From: Chitinophagaceae bacterium
Lineage (GTDB): Bacteria; Bacteroidota; Bacteroidia; Chitinophagales; Chitinophagaceae
Direction: 5' to 3'
DNA length: 64,000 nucleotides
Assembly (NCBI GenBank): GCA_947459295.1
Contig: CANHCY010000003.1
Location: 32,371 to 96,370, forward strand
The position numbers and the translations under genes were made by a program. The notes under the pieces are model-generated. The model searched no databases. It saw nothing but the letters and a program-made list of their open reading frames with translations, and was not told the DNA's origin. Shown piece after piece: positions 25,549 through 35,220 of the stretch. How positions within the stretch are numbered: position 1 is the first letter of the stretch; every line of letters starts with the position of its first letter.

Positions 25549-27612
25549 TTGAAAAAAACAAGCTTTTATTTTTTCGCTTTTTCGATGACCATCATTGGAT
25601 TTTTCAGTGACTTAAAACTTTATGCGCAAGCGTCAAGTAAGACAATGATAGTGGTGGATCAGCGCGGAGGGGCCGATTTTATTTCTATACAGGATGCAAT
25701 TAATAGTTTAGCTGACACAGCTTCTGCGCCCCGAATCATATATATAAAAGCAGGCGTCTATAATGAAAAGATTTTTGTAGAAAAGGATTTTGTAAGCTTA
25801 ATTGGAGAAGATAAAAACACAACCATACTTACCATTTCATTAGCAAGAGATATTTGGCGCTGCGAAAATGATGATGATTGGGGTGTGGCCACCATCAATT
25901 TAAAATCAAATGATATTGTACTCGAAAATCTAACGATTACTAATACCTATGGTTTCGAAAATCAAAACAATACAGCTCCTGCTCTTATTCATTGCCCAAA
26001 AGATTCATTGCATCCTAGCAAGGAAGTGAGAAATAGTGGCCATCAAATGGCGCTTAGAAGCTTTGCCACCACAAGACTAGTTGCTAAAAATTGCATTTTT
26101 AGGGCCTATGGAGGTGATACGGTAAGCCCTTGGAATGCAGAAGCAGGTTTCTTTTATTTTAAGGACTGCATCATGGAAGGTGGCGTAGACTTTTATTGCC
26201 CTAGGGGTTGGGCATGGGCGCAAAACTGCAGTTTTATTGCGCATGGAAATACCGCCGCAATATGGCATGATGGATCTAAAAATGAAGATGCTAAAACGGT
26301 ACTGGTTAACTGTTCATTTACGGGTGATCCAGGGTTTAAACTTGGGCGTTATCATAGAGACGCGCAGTTTTATATTATTAATGGGTGGTTCGCCAAAGAG
26401 ATGGCCGACACACCTATTTATTTAAATTCATCTAATCCTCAAAACCAAATTAATTGGGGTCAGCGCGTTTATTTTTATAATGCAGTTAAAGAAGGCGCCC
26501 CATTTGCTTGGTTAAATAATAACCTAGAAACCGCAAAGGGTAATGTCAAGCCAGAAACCATAACACTTAACTGGTTATTTGGTGGTAAGTGGATGCCTGA
26601 TACAACTACATTTAAATCACAAAATATACAACAAGCATTTGAGGTTGATGCTGTAGCTGAAAATATGCTTGTGTATCAGCGAGCCATAGGCGGTTGGCCA
26701 AAAGCGATTAATGACATTAAAGTTGATTATAAAAAATCACTTACGCCGGCGGAACGTAAATCCATCATTTCGGATTCACTAAAAAATGATCCAACTATTG
26801 ATAATGGTGCAACAACAAAAGAGATTCGATACCTTGTACAGGCATATAAAAAAACAAAAAATATACAGTATTTAAACGCTGCCGAAAAAGGAATTACTTA
26901 TTTATTAAAAGCGCAACATGTAACAGGCGGTTGGCCACAATATTATCCAGATGTATCATCTTATAGAAGCCAAATCACCTTTAATGATGATGCCATAGTG
27001 AATGTGTTAAATATTATGCAAGATATTGTAGAAGGTGCAAAAAATTTTGAGGTTGTTAATCAGGCATTTATACCAAAAGCAAAACTTGCAGTTGAGCTTG
27101 GAGTTGGATGTATTATACGAACACAAATAAAAGCAAATGGCGTTTTAACAGGCTGGTGCGCGCAATACAACCGTAATACCTTGCAGCCGGAAATGGCAAG
27201 AAAGTTTGAGCTCGTATCTATTAGTGGGCAAGAGTCGGTAGGGATTCTTAAATTTTTAATGCGTCAAAAAAATCCATCCCCAGATATTATTGCTGCTATT
27301 AAAGCCGGCATCGAATGGTTTGAATCGGTAAAAATTAAAGGGTACAAGTATGTTGATGTGGATGCGCCCAATGAGCCAAAAGGAAAAGATAGAATCATTA
27401 TACCAGATGTTAATAGCACTATTTGGGCAAGGTTTTATGAAATAGGAACCAACCGTCCTTTTTTTAGTGGGCGTGATAGCAAGAAAACATATGATTTACG
27501 TCAAATTGAAGTTGAACGCAGAACAGGATATGGTTGGTATGGAACCTGGCCTGCTACATTACTGCTCGTTGATTATCCAAAATGGCAAGAAAAAATAAAT
27601 AAGATTAATTGA
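25549..27612 (+). CDS. CE8 pectin methylesterase - PL10 pectate lyase fusion
   Basis: A 687-residue two-enzyme protein. Residues about 30-345 are a CE8 beta-helix that removes methyl esters from homogalacturonan (GGADFISIQDAINSL, GHQMALRS, GGVDFYCPRGW with the conserved Asp). Residues about 360-685 are a PL10 pectate lyase (GGWPKAINDIK, DNGATTKEIRYL, GGWPQYYPD, ITFNDDAIVNVL, RTGYGWYGTWP). Demethylation followed by lyase cutting is a natural sequence. The start appears to be the TTG at 25549, which begins a good signal peptide (MKKTSFYFFAFS); the ATG at 25544 meets a stop after two codons. It lies four bases after the GH105 stop. Confidence 0.92.
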   Translation: MKKTSFYFFAFSMTIIGFFSDLKLYAQASSKTMIVVDQRGGADFISIQDAINSLADTASAPRIIYIKAGVYNEKIFVEKDFVSLIGEDKNTTILTISLARDIWRCENDDDWGVATINLKSNDIVLENLTITNTYGFENQNNTAPALIHCPKDSLHPSKEVRNSGHQMALRSFATTRLVAKNCIFRAYGGDTVSPWNAEAGFFYFKDCIMEGGVDFYCPRGWAWAQNCSFIAHGNTAAIWHDGSKNEDAKTVLVNCSFTGDPGFKLGRYHRDAQFYIINGWFAKEMADTPIYLNSSNPQNQINWGQRVYFYNAVKEGAPFAWLNNNLETAKGNVKPETITLNWLFGGKWMPDTTTFKSQNIQQAFEVDAVAENMLVYQRAIGGWPKAINDIKVDYKKSLTPAERKSIISDSLKNDPTIDNGATTKEIRYLVQAYKKTKNIQYLNAAEKGITYLLKAQHVTGGWPQYYPDVSSYRSQITFNDDAIVNVLNIMQDIVEGAKNFEVVNQAFIPKAKLAVELGVGCIIRTQIKANGVLTGWCAQYNRNTLQPEMARKFELVSISGQESVGILKFLMRQKNPSPDIIAAIKAGIEWFESVKIKGYKYVDVDAPNEPKGKDRIIIPDVNSTIWARFYEIGTNRPFFSGRDSKKTYDLRQIEVERRTGYGWYGTWPATLLLVDYPKWQEKINKIN

Positions 27613-27618
27613 TAAATA

Positions 27619-29064
27619 ATGTTGAATAAAAAAACATACGCGACCATAACTACTGAAAATGTGGATGCATTATTTGCGCTACCAGAAAAAGTATTGCAGT
27701 TTGGAACAGGCGTTTTGCTTCGTGGCTTACCTGATTACTTTATTGATAAGGCCAATAAACAAGGTTTGTTTAACGGAAGAGTTGTAGTGGTAAAGTCTAC
27801 AGATCAAGGAGGCACGGATGCTTATGGCGTACAAGACGGGTTGTATACCATACTTGAAAAAGGCATTGAAAACGGATCACCTATAGAGCGTACTACTATT
27901 AATGCATCTATTAGTAGGGTGGTGTCGGCAAAATCACAGTGGGATGAAGTTTTAAAATGTGCCGCTAGTAAGGATATGCAAGTGATTATTTCAAACACTA
28001 CCGAAGTGGGTATTAAACTTGTTCCATCCGATGCTACTGCTTCTTTTCCAGAGTCGTTTCCGGGTAAACTATTACATTTTTTGATGGAACGTTACCGTGT
28101 ATTTGGTGGTTCGGAAGATGCTGGCATGGTTATCATTCCAACCGAGCTTATTAGCGATAATGGGATTAAACTAAAAGAAATTGTATTAGAACTAGCAGGG
28201 TTAAAAGGGCTTGATGCTTCATTTATTAATTGGATAAATAATGCCAATGATTTTTGTAGTTCATTGGTTGATTGTATCGTGCCTGGTAAATTACCAGAAG
28301 CAGAAAAGAGTGCTTTTGAATCAAAAGCTGGATACACCGATAGTCTTGCCATTATGTCTGAACCTTACAGGCTCTGGGCAATCGAAACGGCAAGTGAAAA
28401 AACAGCAGCCATACTATCTTTTGCTGGTGCTGATGCCCGAGTTATTTTAGCCCCTAGCATTAATAAGTACAAAGAAATTAAATTGAGACTTTTAAATGCC
28501 ACGCACTCGCTTTGTTGCGGGGTGGCGCATTTAAGTGGTTTTGTAACCGTGCGAGACGCTTTAAAAGAAAGTACATTTAGGTCTTTTATTTCGGCAATGT
28601 TGCTAGAAGAAATTGTGCCACTTGTTGCTGATGGGGATATTTCATTAGAGGAAGCGAACGCTTTTGCACTACAAGTTATTGACCGTTTTACCAATCAGAG
28701 CATTGAACACTTATGGCTAAACATTTCTGTGCAATACACGTCTAAAATGCAAATGCGCGTAGTGCCTTTAGTAGAAAAATATATAGGACAAAATGGAAGT
28801 GCGCCTAAACTGATGTCTTTTGGGTTTGCTGCGTTTTTAGTATTTATGAAATCTAAAGAAGAGGCTCCTCAAAAGTATATGGGTACTTTTGCAGGCATCA
28901 ATTATGAAATTAAAGACGACAAGGCAGCAGAAATGTCGAGTGCTTGGGCTTCTAAAAATACATTTGTAGCATCGAAGGTTTTTAATGAAAAGGTTTTTGA
29001 TTTTGTGGATGCTATTGAAGCTAGTTCTGTAAAAGAAGTTTTGGCATTGGTAGTGAAAAAATAA
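27619..29064 (+). CDS. uxaB: Tagaturonate reductase (altronate oxidoreductase)
   Basis: A 481-residue mannitol-dehydrogenase-superfamily oxidoreductase that interconverts tagaturonate and altronate with NADH in the galacturonate (Ashwell) pathway. Seen: the N-terminal Rossmann region QFGTGVLLRGLPDYFID, VVVKSTDQGG, ISNTTEVGI, and the central RLLNATHSLCCG with the probable catalytic region. Length agrees with UxaB. Fructuronate reductase UxuB is a relative, but the adjacent uxaA favours UxaB. It lies seven bases after the pectinase genes and four bases before uxaA, so the cytoplasmic pathway is co-transcribed with the secreted enzymes. Confidence 0.92.
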   Translation: MLNKKTYATITTENVDALFALPEKVLQFGTGVLLRGLPDYFIDKANKQGLFNGRVVVVKSTDQGGTDAYGVQDGLYTILEKGIENGSPIERTTINASISRVVSAKSQWDEVLKCAASKDMQVIISNTTEVGIKLVPSDATASFPESFPGKLLHFLMERYRVFGGSEDAGMVIIPTELISDNGIKLKEIVLELAGLKGLDASFINWINNANDFCSSLVDCIVPGKLPEAEKSAFESKAGYTDSLAIMSEPYRLWAIETASEKTAAILSFAGADARVILAPSINKYKEIKLRLLNATHSLCCGVAHLSGFVTVRDALKESTFRSFISAMLLEEIVPLVADGDISLEEANAFALQVIDRFTNQSIEHLWLNISVQYTSKMQMRVVPLVEKYIGQNGSAPKLMSFGFAAFLVFMKSKEEAPQKYMGTFAGINYEIKDDKAAEMSSAWASKNTFVASKVFNEKVFDFVDAIEASSVKEVLALVVKK

Positions 29065-29068
29065 AGCA

Positions 29069-30721
29069 ATGATGAAAGAGAATTATAAAGTAATTAAAGT
29101 GCACCCTAGTGACAATGTGATTGTTGCGCTTGAAGATATTCCTGCTGGTGCTACTGTGGTGTATGAAAATGCGACCTACAAAATAGTGGAGGATGTTGCA
29201 GCTAAGCATAAGTTTTATCAGTCAAACATGGAAGCGGGTAGTTTGGTAACCATGTATGGCGTTTTGGTGGGAAAAGTACAAGTGCCGGTTAGTATGGGTA
29301 TGCGTATGACCACCACTAATTTGCATCACGCCGCAGAACCTTATGCATTTAGACCTTATAATTATAGCTGGACACCCCCAAATGTAGACGCCTATAAAAA
29401 CAAAACATTTTTAGGATACCACCGCCCCGATGGCAGGGTGGGCACTGCCAATTATTGGTTGTTTATACCAACTGTATTTTGTGAAAATAGAAATTTAGAT
29501 GTGATTCGTGAAGCGCTGCATAACGAGCTTGGCTACGCGGTAACACATAAGTACAAATCTTTTACAAAGCAGTTGTTACATGCGTATGAAGCGGGTAGTT
29601 CGATCCATGATTTTTCTCCAGCTTCATTAATGGCGGAGCCTAAAGAGAATCGTAAGTTTAAAAATATTGATGGCATTAAATTTTTAAATCATCAGGGTGG
29701 TTGTGGTGGAACCAGAGGAGACGCTGCTATATTAAGCAAGCTCCTTGCTGCCTACGCCGATCATCCAAATGTGGCAGGTATTACCGTTTTAAGTTTGGGT
29801 TGTCAAAATTTGCAGTTACAAGATTTAGAAAATGATATCAAGCTGCGCAATCCAACATTTGATAAGCCACTTTATATTTTTGAGCAACAACAATCTGTTA
29901 GTGAAGAAGATTTGATTTGCGAAGCCATCAAAAAAACATTTGAAGGACTTGTTGAGGCCAATAAAATGGAAAGACAACCTGCTGGTCTTGATAAATTAAC
30001 AGTAGGCGTTAAGTGTGGCGGTAGTGATGGATTTAGTGGTATTTCTGCAAATCCAGCCGTTGGCTATTGTAGTGATTTACTCGTTGCATTGGGCGCCAAA
30101 GTATTACTTGCTGAGTTTCCGGAACTCTGTGGGGTAGAACAAGAATTAATTGACCGTACCGTTAATCCGGATGCGGCACATAAGTTCATTGATCTTATGG
30201 GTGCATATAGTGCTGCTGCAATAGCGGCTAGTTCTGGTTTTCATATGAATCCATCTCCAGGAAATATTAAAGATGGATTAATTACCGATGCGATTAAGTC
30301 TGCGGGGGCGGCAAAAAAAGGAGGATCATCTCCAGTAGTAGACGTGTTAGATTATACAGAGCCTGCTACCAAGCCTGGTTTAAATTTAGTGTGTACACCG
30401 GGTAATGATGTAGAAGCTACAACAGGTAAAGCGGCAAGTGGCGCAACGCTAATTTTGTTTACCACAGGGCTTGGTACGCCAACCGGTAATCCAGTATGTC
30501 CTACAATTAAAGTGTCTACTAATGCTGCTTTAACGAAAAGAATGAATGACATCATTGATATTGATACGAGTCCAATTATTGCTGGTGAAAAAACGATTGC
30601 AGAAATGGGCGAATTAATATTGGACTATTGTATTAAAGCTGCTAGTGGTGAAATTACCCCTAAAGCAGTATTGTTAAATCAAGACGATTTTATTCCATGG
30701 AAACGTGGAGTGAGTTTATAA
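29069..30721 (+). CDS. uxaA: Altronate dehydratase
   Basis: A 550-residue dehydratase converting altronate to 2-keto-3-deoxygluconate. Seen: an N-terminal SAF domain (about 1-95, VHPSDNVIVALEDIPAGATV), then the UxaA catalytic part with GYHRPDGRVGTANYWLF, NHQGGCGGTRGDA, VKCGGSDGFSGISANPAVGY and a C-terminal CPTIKVSTNAAL. Slightly longer than the E. coli enzyme but with all blocks present. ATG-ATG at the start offers two possible first codons three bases apart. It acts after uxaB and before kdgK in the same operon. Confidence 0.94.
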   Translation: MMKENYKVIKVHPSDNVIVALEDIPAGATVVYENATYKIVEDVAAKHKFYQSNMEAGSLVTMYGVLVGKVQVPVSMGMRMTTTNLHHAAEPYAFRPYNYSWTPPNVDAYKNKTFLGYHRPDGRVGTANYWLFIPTVFCENRNLDVIREALHNELGYAVTHKYKSFTKQLLHAYEAGSSIHDFSPASLMAEPKENRKFKNIDGIKFLNHQGGCGGTRGDAAILSKLLAAYADHPNVAGITVLSLGCQNLQLQDLENDIKLRNPTFDKPLYIFEQQQSVSEEDLICEAIKKTFEGLVEANKMERQPAGLDKLTVGVKCGGSDGFSGISANPAVGYCSDLLVALGAKVLLAEFPELCGVEQELIDRTVNPDAAHKFIDLMGAYSAAAIAASSGFHMNPSPGNIKDGLITDAIKSAGAAKKGGSSPVVDVLDYTEPATKPGLNLVCTPGNDVEATTGKAASGATLILFTTGLGTPTGNPVCPTIKVSTNAALTKRMNDIIDIDTSPIIAGEKTIAEMGELILDYCIKAASGEITPKAVLLNQDDFIPWKRGVSL

Positions 30722-30737
30722 ATAAAAATTTGAAGAG

Positions 30738-32150
30738 ATGAGTAAGTTATTTATGGGTGAAGATTTTTTGTTGCAAACTAAAACAGCGCAGTTGTTGTAT
30801 GAGGAGTATGCAAAACAAATGCCAATTATCGATTACCATTGTCATTTGTCGCCACAACAAATTGCCGAAGATATTAAGTTCGAAAATTTAACGCAGGCCT
30901 GGTTATATGGCGATCATTATAAGTGGAGAGCCATGCGTACGAGTGGTGTAGATGAATCTTATTGCACGGGTAATAAATCCGATTATGAAAAATTTGAGAA
31001 GTGGGCTGCTACAGTACCTTATACCATGCGTAACCCGCTTTACCACTGGACACACTTAGAGTTAAAAAGATATTTTGGTATAGAAGAGATACTAAATCCT
31101 TCAACAGCAAAAGCGGTGTATGATAATGCCAGTGCGCAAATTCAAACGGATGCTTTTAGTATCAAAAATTTAATTCGAAAAATGAATGTAAAAGTCATTT
31201 GCACCACAGATGATCCTATCGATTCATTGGAATACCACAAAACGCTTGCTGAGAGTGATTTTGAAGTAAAAATAAAGCCTGCTTTTAGACCTGATAAGGC
31301 CATGGAAGTTTCAAGTGCGGCTCATTTTACAGCGTATGTTAAAAAATTAGAAGCTGTTACCAATTTGTCGGTTTCTTCATTTGAAGATTATTTATTTGCA
31401 CTTCAAAATAGACATGACTTTTTTGCATCAATGGGATGTTCTGTAAGTGATCATGGATTAGAAGAAATTTATGTAGAAGATTTTACAGGTCAAGAAATTG
31501 AAGCCATCTTTACAAAAGTATATGGCGGCAAAGATTTAAGCCTGATTGAGCAGCGCAAATTTAAAAGCTGCATGTTACTTCACTTTGCAGAATGGGATTG
31601 GGAAAAAGGCTGGGTGCAACAATATCACCTTGGTGCACTTCGCAATAACAATTCCCGCATGCTTTCTAAATTAGGTCCGGACACTGGATGGGATAGTATT
31701 GGAGATTTTTCGCAAGCAGCAGCGCTTTCTAAATTTTTAAATAAACTAGATAGTGAAGATAAATTAGCTAAAACCATCATTTACAATTTGAATCCTGCAG
31801 ACAATGAGCTGATGGCTTCCATGATTGGTAATTTTAATGATGGATCGGTAGCAGGTAAAATTCAGTTTGGAAGTGGCTGGTGGTTTTTAGATCAAAAAGA
31901 TGGCATCATTAAACAGTTAAATGCCCTTAGTAATATGGGTCTAGTTAGCAGGTTTGTAGGCATGCTCACCGATTCTAGAAGTTTTTTATCTTTTCCAAGA
32001 CACGAATATTTTAGACGCATCTTGTGTAATTTGTTTGGCGACGAAATTGAAAATGGTGAATTGCCTAACGATACAAAATGGGTAGGTCAAATTATTCAGG
32101 ATATCTGTTACAACAATGCCAATACCTATTTTGGCTGGAATGACAAATAA
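30738..32150 (+). CDS. uxaC: Uronate (glucuronate/galacturonate) isomerase
   Basis: A 470-residue amidohydrolase-fold isomerase converting galacturonate to tagaturonate and glucuronate to fructuronate. Seen: IIDYHCHLSPQQIAED with the metal-binding H-x-H, the TQAWLYGDHYKWRAMR segment, CTTDDPIDSLEYH, and the late RFVGMLTDSRSFLSFPRHEYFRRILC. Length matches UxaC. It supplies both branches served here: uxaB/uxaA for galacturonate and uxuA for glucuronate. Confidence 0.95.
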   Translation: MSKLFMGEDFLLQTKTAQLLYEEYAKQMPIIDYHCHLSPQQIAEDIKFENLTQAWLYGDHYKWRAMRTSGVDESYCTGNKSDYEKFEKWAATVPYTMRNPLYHWTHLELKRYFGIEEILNPSTAKAVYDNASAQIQTDAFSIKNLIRKMNVKVICTTDDPIDSLEYHKTLAESDFEVKIKPAFRPDKAMEVSSAAHFTAYVKKLEAVTNLSVSSFEDYLFALQNRHDFFASMGCSVSDHGLEEIYVEDFTGQEIEAIFTKVYGGKDLSLIEQRKFKSCMLLHFAEWDWEKGWVQQYHLGALRNNNSRMLSKLGPDTGWDSIGDFSQAAALSKFLNKLDSEDKLAKTIIYNLNPADNELMASMIGNFNDGSVAGKIQFGSGWWFLDQKDGIIKQLNALSNMGLVSRFVGMLTDSRSFLSFPRHEYFRRILCNLFGDEIENGELPNDTKWVGQIIQDICYNNANTYFGWNDK

Positions 32151-32207
32151 TCTACTTTTTTATTTCATTTCATATTATCTTGTAAATCAAACGGGTAAGA
32201 AATAAGT

Positions 32208-33218
32208 ATGAAAAAAGTATTTTGTTTTGGGGAAATTTTACTTCGAATGTCACCCGTATTAGATCAGGGCTGGATTAACAGTGCTTCTATGCCGGTGCAT
32301 TTAGGTGGCGCAGAACTCAATGTAGCAAAGGCTTTGGCTGGATGGCAGCAACCCGTTACGTATATGTCTGCAATGCCAGACAATTATTTATCTAAAGAAA
32401 TTGCAGCGTCAATTGCTGCTAGTCATATTGGCGTAGAAGCCATGCAATATTGTGGCGACCGTATAGGTATTTACTTTTTACCACAAGGGGCCGATTTAAA
32501 AAATGCCGGTGTTATTTACGACCGTGCACATGCTTCATTTTCAACAGCTTTATTCCCGGGAAAAATAAATTGGGATGTATTACTGGAAGGTTCTGATTGG
32601 TTTCATTTTAGTGCCATTAGTCCGGCATTAACAGAACAAGCTGCCGAACTTTGTTTGGATGCATTAAAAGCTGCAAAGCGTTTAGGTCTTACCATTTCTG
32701 TAGATTTAAATTACCGCGCTAAACTTTGGAAATATGGCAAGCAGCCTGCAGAGGTAATGCCAGAACTTGTTGCTTACGCCGATGTAATTATGGGTAATAT
32801 CTGGAGCGCTAGAGATCTCCTGGGCATTCATGTTCCAGCTGCTGCAGAAAGTGCTACTAGCAAAGAAGCGTTCGCTGCATGTGCTAAGGAAACGGCTGCT
32901 GTACTATTTGCACAAAACACGTCTTGCAAAGTGGTAGCCAATACCTTTAGATTTACACCAGAAGGCGCGGGCGTGCATTATTATGCGGCACTTGATACAA
33001 GAGAGGAGCAGGTGGTATCTGTTAGTTTTGATGCAAATTCAGTAATAGATAAAGTGGGTAGTGGAGACAGTTTTATGGCAGGACTTATATATGGCATTCA
33101 TAATGGACATGTACATCAGGAAACGATAAATTATGCAGCGTCGGCAGCTTTTGGTAAATTGCAAGAACTGGGGGATAGTACCAAACAAACCGTTAGTCAA
33201 ATTAAATCAAGGTATTAA
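32208..33218 (+). CDS. kdgK: 2-dehydro-3-deoxygluconate kinase
   Basis: A 336-residue PfkB-family sugar kinase that phosphorylates 2-keto-3-deoxygluconate to KDPG. Seen: the N-terminal FCFGEILLRMSP, GGAELNVAKALAGW sugar-binding motif and the ATP/anion-hole motif KVGSGDSFMAGL with catalytic Asp287. A 57-base gap after uxaC is the longest inside this operon. Its stop codon directly abuts the aldolase start, so the kinase and aldolase are probably translated together. Confidence 0.92.
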   Translation: MKKVFCFGEILLRMSPVLDQGWINSASMPVHLGGAELNVAKALAGWQQPVTYMSAMPDNYLSKEIAASIAASHIGVEAMQYCGDRIGIYFLPQGADLKNAGVIYDRAHASFSTALFPGKINWDVLLEGSDWFHFSAISPALTEQAAELCLDALKAAKRLGLTISVDLNYRAKLWKYGKQPAEVMPELVAYADVIMGNIWSARDLLGIHVPAAAESATSKEAFAACAKETAAVLFAQNTSCKVVANTFRFTPEGAGVHYYAALDTREEQVVSVSFDANSVIDKVGSGDSFMAGLIYGIHNGHVHQETINYAASAAFGKLQELGDSTKQTVSQIKSRY

Positions 33219-33875
33219 ATGGAAAGAGAAGCCGCTTTAATCAATCAAATAAAAAATGAAGGCATGTTGCCTTTGTTTTATCATGATGACGTTACTGTTT
33301 GTGAAAATGTGCTTCAAGCGCTATACAATGGTGGCGTTAGATGTGTCGAATTTACCAATAGGGGCGTGCACGCGCTTCCAAATTTTAAGCATTTGGTTTC
33401 CTTGAAATCTACAATGCCTGGTTTGATACTTGGTATTGGTACCATTAAAACACCACAAGACGCTACTGCATTTATTGAAGCTGGTGCCGATTTTTTAATC
33501 AGTCCTTGTTTTGATGCCAGTGTTGCAGATGTTGCATACATGCACAAAGTGCTATGGATACCAGGTTGTATGACCCCCACAGAAATTCATGTGGCGCAAA
33601 AATCTGGCGCTACACTTGTAAAATTATTTCCAGGTAATGTATTAGGCCCTGGTTTTGTGGAAGCCATTAAATCATTATTTACAGGGGTTGACTTTATAGT
33701 AACAGGGGGCGTTGAACCAACCGAGCAAAATATTGGTGCCTGGTTTAAAGCAGGTGTATCAGGCGTAGGGCTTGGAAGTAAACTGATTACCAAAGATGTT
33801 TTGGCGAATAAGAATTATAAGCAATTAGAAACTCAAACAACACAACTTGTACAGCTCATAAAAAAAGTACAATAG
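33219..33875 (+). CDS. eda: KDPG aldolase
   Basis: A 218-residue class I aldolase of the KDPG/KHG type, splitting 2-keto-3-deoxy-6-phosphogluconate into pyruvate and glyceraldehyde-3-phosphate. Seen: CVEFTNRG, the GCMTPTEIHVAQKSGATLVKL strand with the Schiff-base lysine at K135 (KLFPGN), and TGGVEP phosphate-binding loop. It starts at the base after the kdgK stop. This is the last enzyme of the uronate route and feeds central metabolism. Confidence 0.94.
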   Translation: MEREAALINQIKNEGMLPLFYHDDVTVCENVLQALYNGGVRCVEFTNRGVHALPNFKHLVSLKSTMPGLILGIGTIKTPQDATAFIEAGADFLISPCFDASVADVAYMHKVLWIPGCMTPTEIHVAQKSGATLVKLFPGNVLGPGFVEAIKSLFTGVDFIVTGGVEPTEQNIGAWFKAGVSGVGLGSKLITKDVLANKNYKQLETQTTQLVQLIKKVQ

Positions 33876-33897
33876 TTAAGATTTAAAGTATACCCAT

Positions 33898-35211
33898 ATG
33901 GAACAAAATATTGGACGTTACCGCTGGACTATTTGTAGTTTAGTTTTTTTCGCAACAACTATTAACTATTTAGACAGAGCGGTTATTAGTTTATTAAAAT
34001 CTACACTTACTACCGAGTTAAAATGGGATGATGGCGATTACACCAATGTAGAAATCGCTTTTAAAGTATCTTATGCCATAGGATTATTATTAGCTGGAAG
34101 ATTTATTGATACAGTAGGTACTAAAAAAGGGTACGCATGGGCAACCGGGCTTTGGAGTGTTGCTGCTGTTTTACATGCGGCTGCTAAAAGTGTATTTGGT
34201 TTTTCTGTGGCACGTGCCGCATTAGGTGTTACCGAAGCTGGTAATTTTCCGGCTGCCATTAAAACAGTGGCAGAATGGTTCCCACGCAAAGAGCGTGCTT
34301 TAGCCACTGGACTTTTTAATTCTGGTGCAAATATTGGAGCCATTGTTGCGCCATTAACCGTTCCATTTATTGCTGCAGCTTATGGTTGGCAGTGGGCATT
34401 TATTGCAACTGGTTTACTTGGATTTATTTGGTTAATTTTTTGGAATAAACATTATTACAAGCCATCGGAGCATCCTAAATTATCTGCTTCAGAACTTGCT
34501 TATATTAATAGTGATGCCGATGCTACCCCAGAAGGTGATGCACTTCAATCAAAGCCTTTTGGTTGGGCATCTTTATTAAAGTACAAACAAACATGGGCTT
34601 TTGCAATAGGTAAGTTGTTAACCGATCCCATTTGGTGGTTTTATCTTTTCTGGTTACCTGATTTTTTAGAAAGTCAATACCATATTAAAGGAACTGCGAT
34701 TGCACTTCCAGTAGCTGCCGTATATACGATGTCTGCGGTGGGAAGTATTTTTGGCGGATGGCTCCCTATGTATTTTATTAAAAAGAACTGGCCTGTTTTT
34801 AAAGCCCGTAAATCATCTATGTTGCTTTATGCGTTTTTAGTATTGCCTATTTTATTTGCACAAGTACTAGGTGGTATAAATATGTGGTTGGCTGTTTTTG
34901 TAATTGGAATTGCCGCTTCAGCGCATCAGGCTTGGAGTGCTAATATATTTACGACGGTAAGTGACATGTTCCCTAAACGTGCGGTAGGCTCTGTAACTGG
35001 CATTGGTGGTATGTTTGGAGCTATTGGCGGCATTTTATTATCAATGGCAGTGCAAAAGAATTTGTTTGTGCATTACCGTTCTATAGGTCAAATTGAAACG
35101 GCTTATTATATCATGTTTATTGTATGCGGCTCGGCTTATTTATTAGCTTGGCTAATCATGCATTTACTCGTGCCTAAAGTAAACGTAATTGCTGCCGAAG
35201 ATTTAGAATAA
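33898..35211 (+). CDS. exuT: Hexuronate MFS transporter (ExuT type)
   Basis: A 437-residue 12-helix inner-membrane symporter of the ACS family, expected to import galacturonate/glucuronate with protons. Seen: TTINYLDRAVISLL in helix 1, AGRFIDTVGTKKGY loop motif, GVTEAGNFPAAIKTVAEWFP, LLTDPIWWFYLFWLPDFL and RAVGSVTGIGGMFGAIGG. It is co-transcribed with the uronate pathway, which supports the substrate. The gene at 8154 is a paralogue associated with the sulfatase operon. Confidence 0.9.
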   Translation: MEQNIGRYRWTICSLVFFATTINYLDRAVISLLKSTLTTELKWDDGDYTNVEIAFKVSYAIGLLLAGRFIDTVGTKKGYAWATGLWSVAAVLHAAAKSVFGFSVARAALGVTEAGNFPAAIKTVAEWFPRKERALATGLFNSGANIGAIVAPLTVPFIAAAYGWQWAFIATGLLGFIWLIFWNKHYYKPSEHPKLSASELAYINSDADATPEGDALQSKPFGWASLLKYKQTWAFAIGKLLTDPIWWFYLFWLPDFLESQYHIKGTAIALPVAAVYTMSAVGSIFGGWLPMYFIKKNWPVFKARKSSMLLYAFLVLPILFAQVLGGINMWLAVFVIGIAASAHQAWSANIFTTVSDMFPKRAVGSVTGIGGMFGAIGGILLSMAVQKNLFVHYRSIGQIETAYYIMFIVCGSAYLLAWLIMHLLVPKVNVIAAEDLE

Positions 35212-35220
35212 TAATTGATT

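Noticed and set aside
32151-32207. Internal promoter before kdgK
   Set aside because: The 57-base gap is AT-rich but holds no TAnnTTTG box or hairpin, so a separate promoter is not supported.
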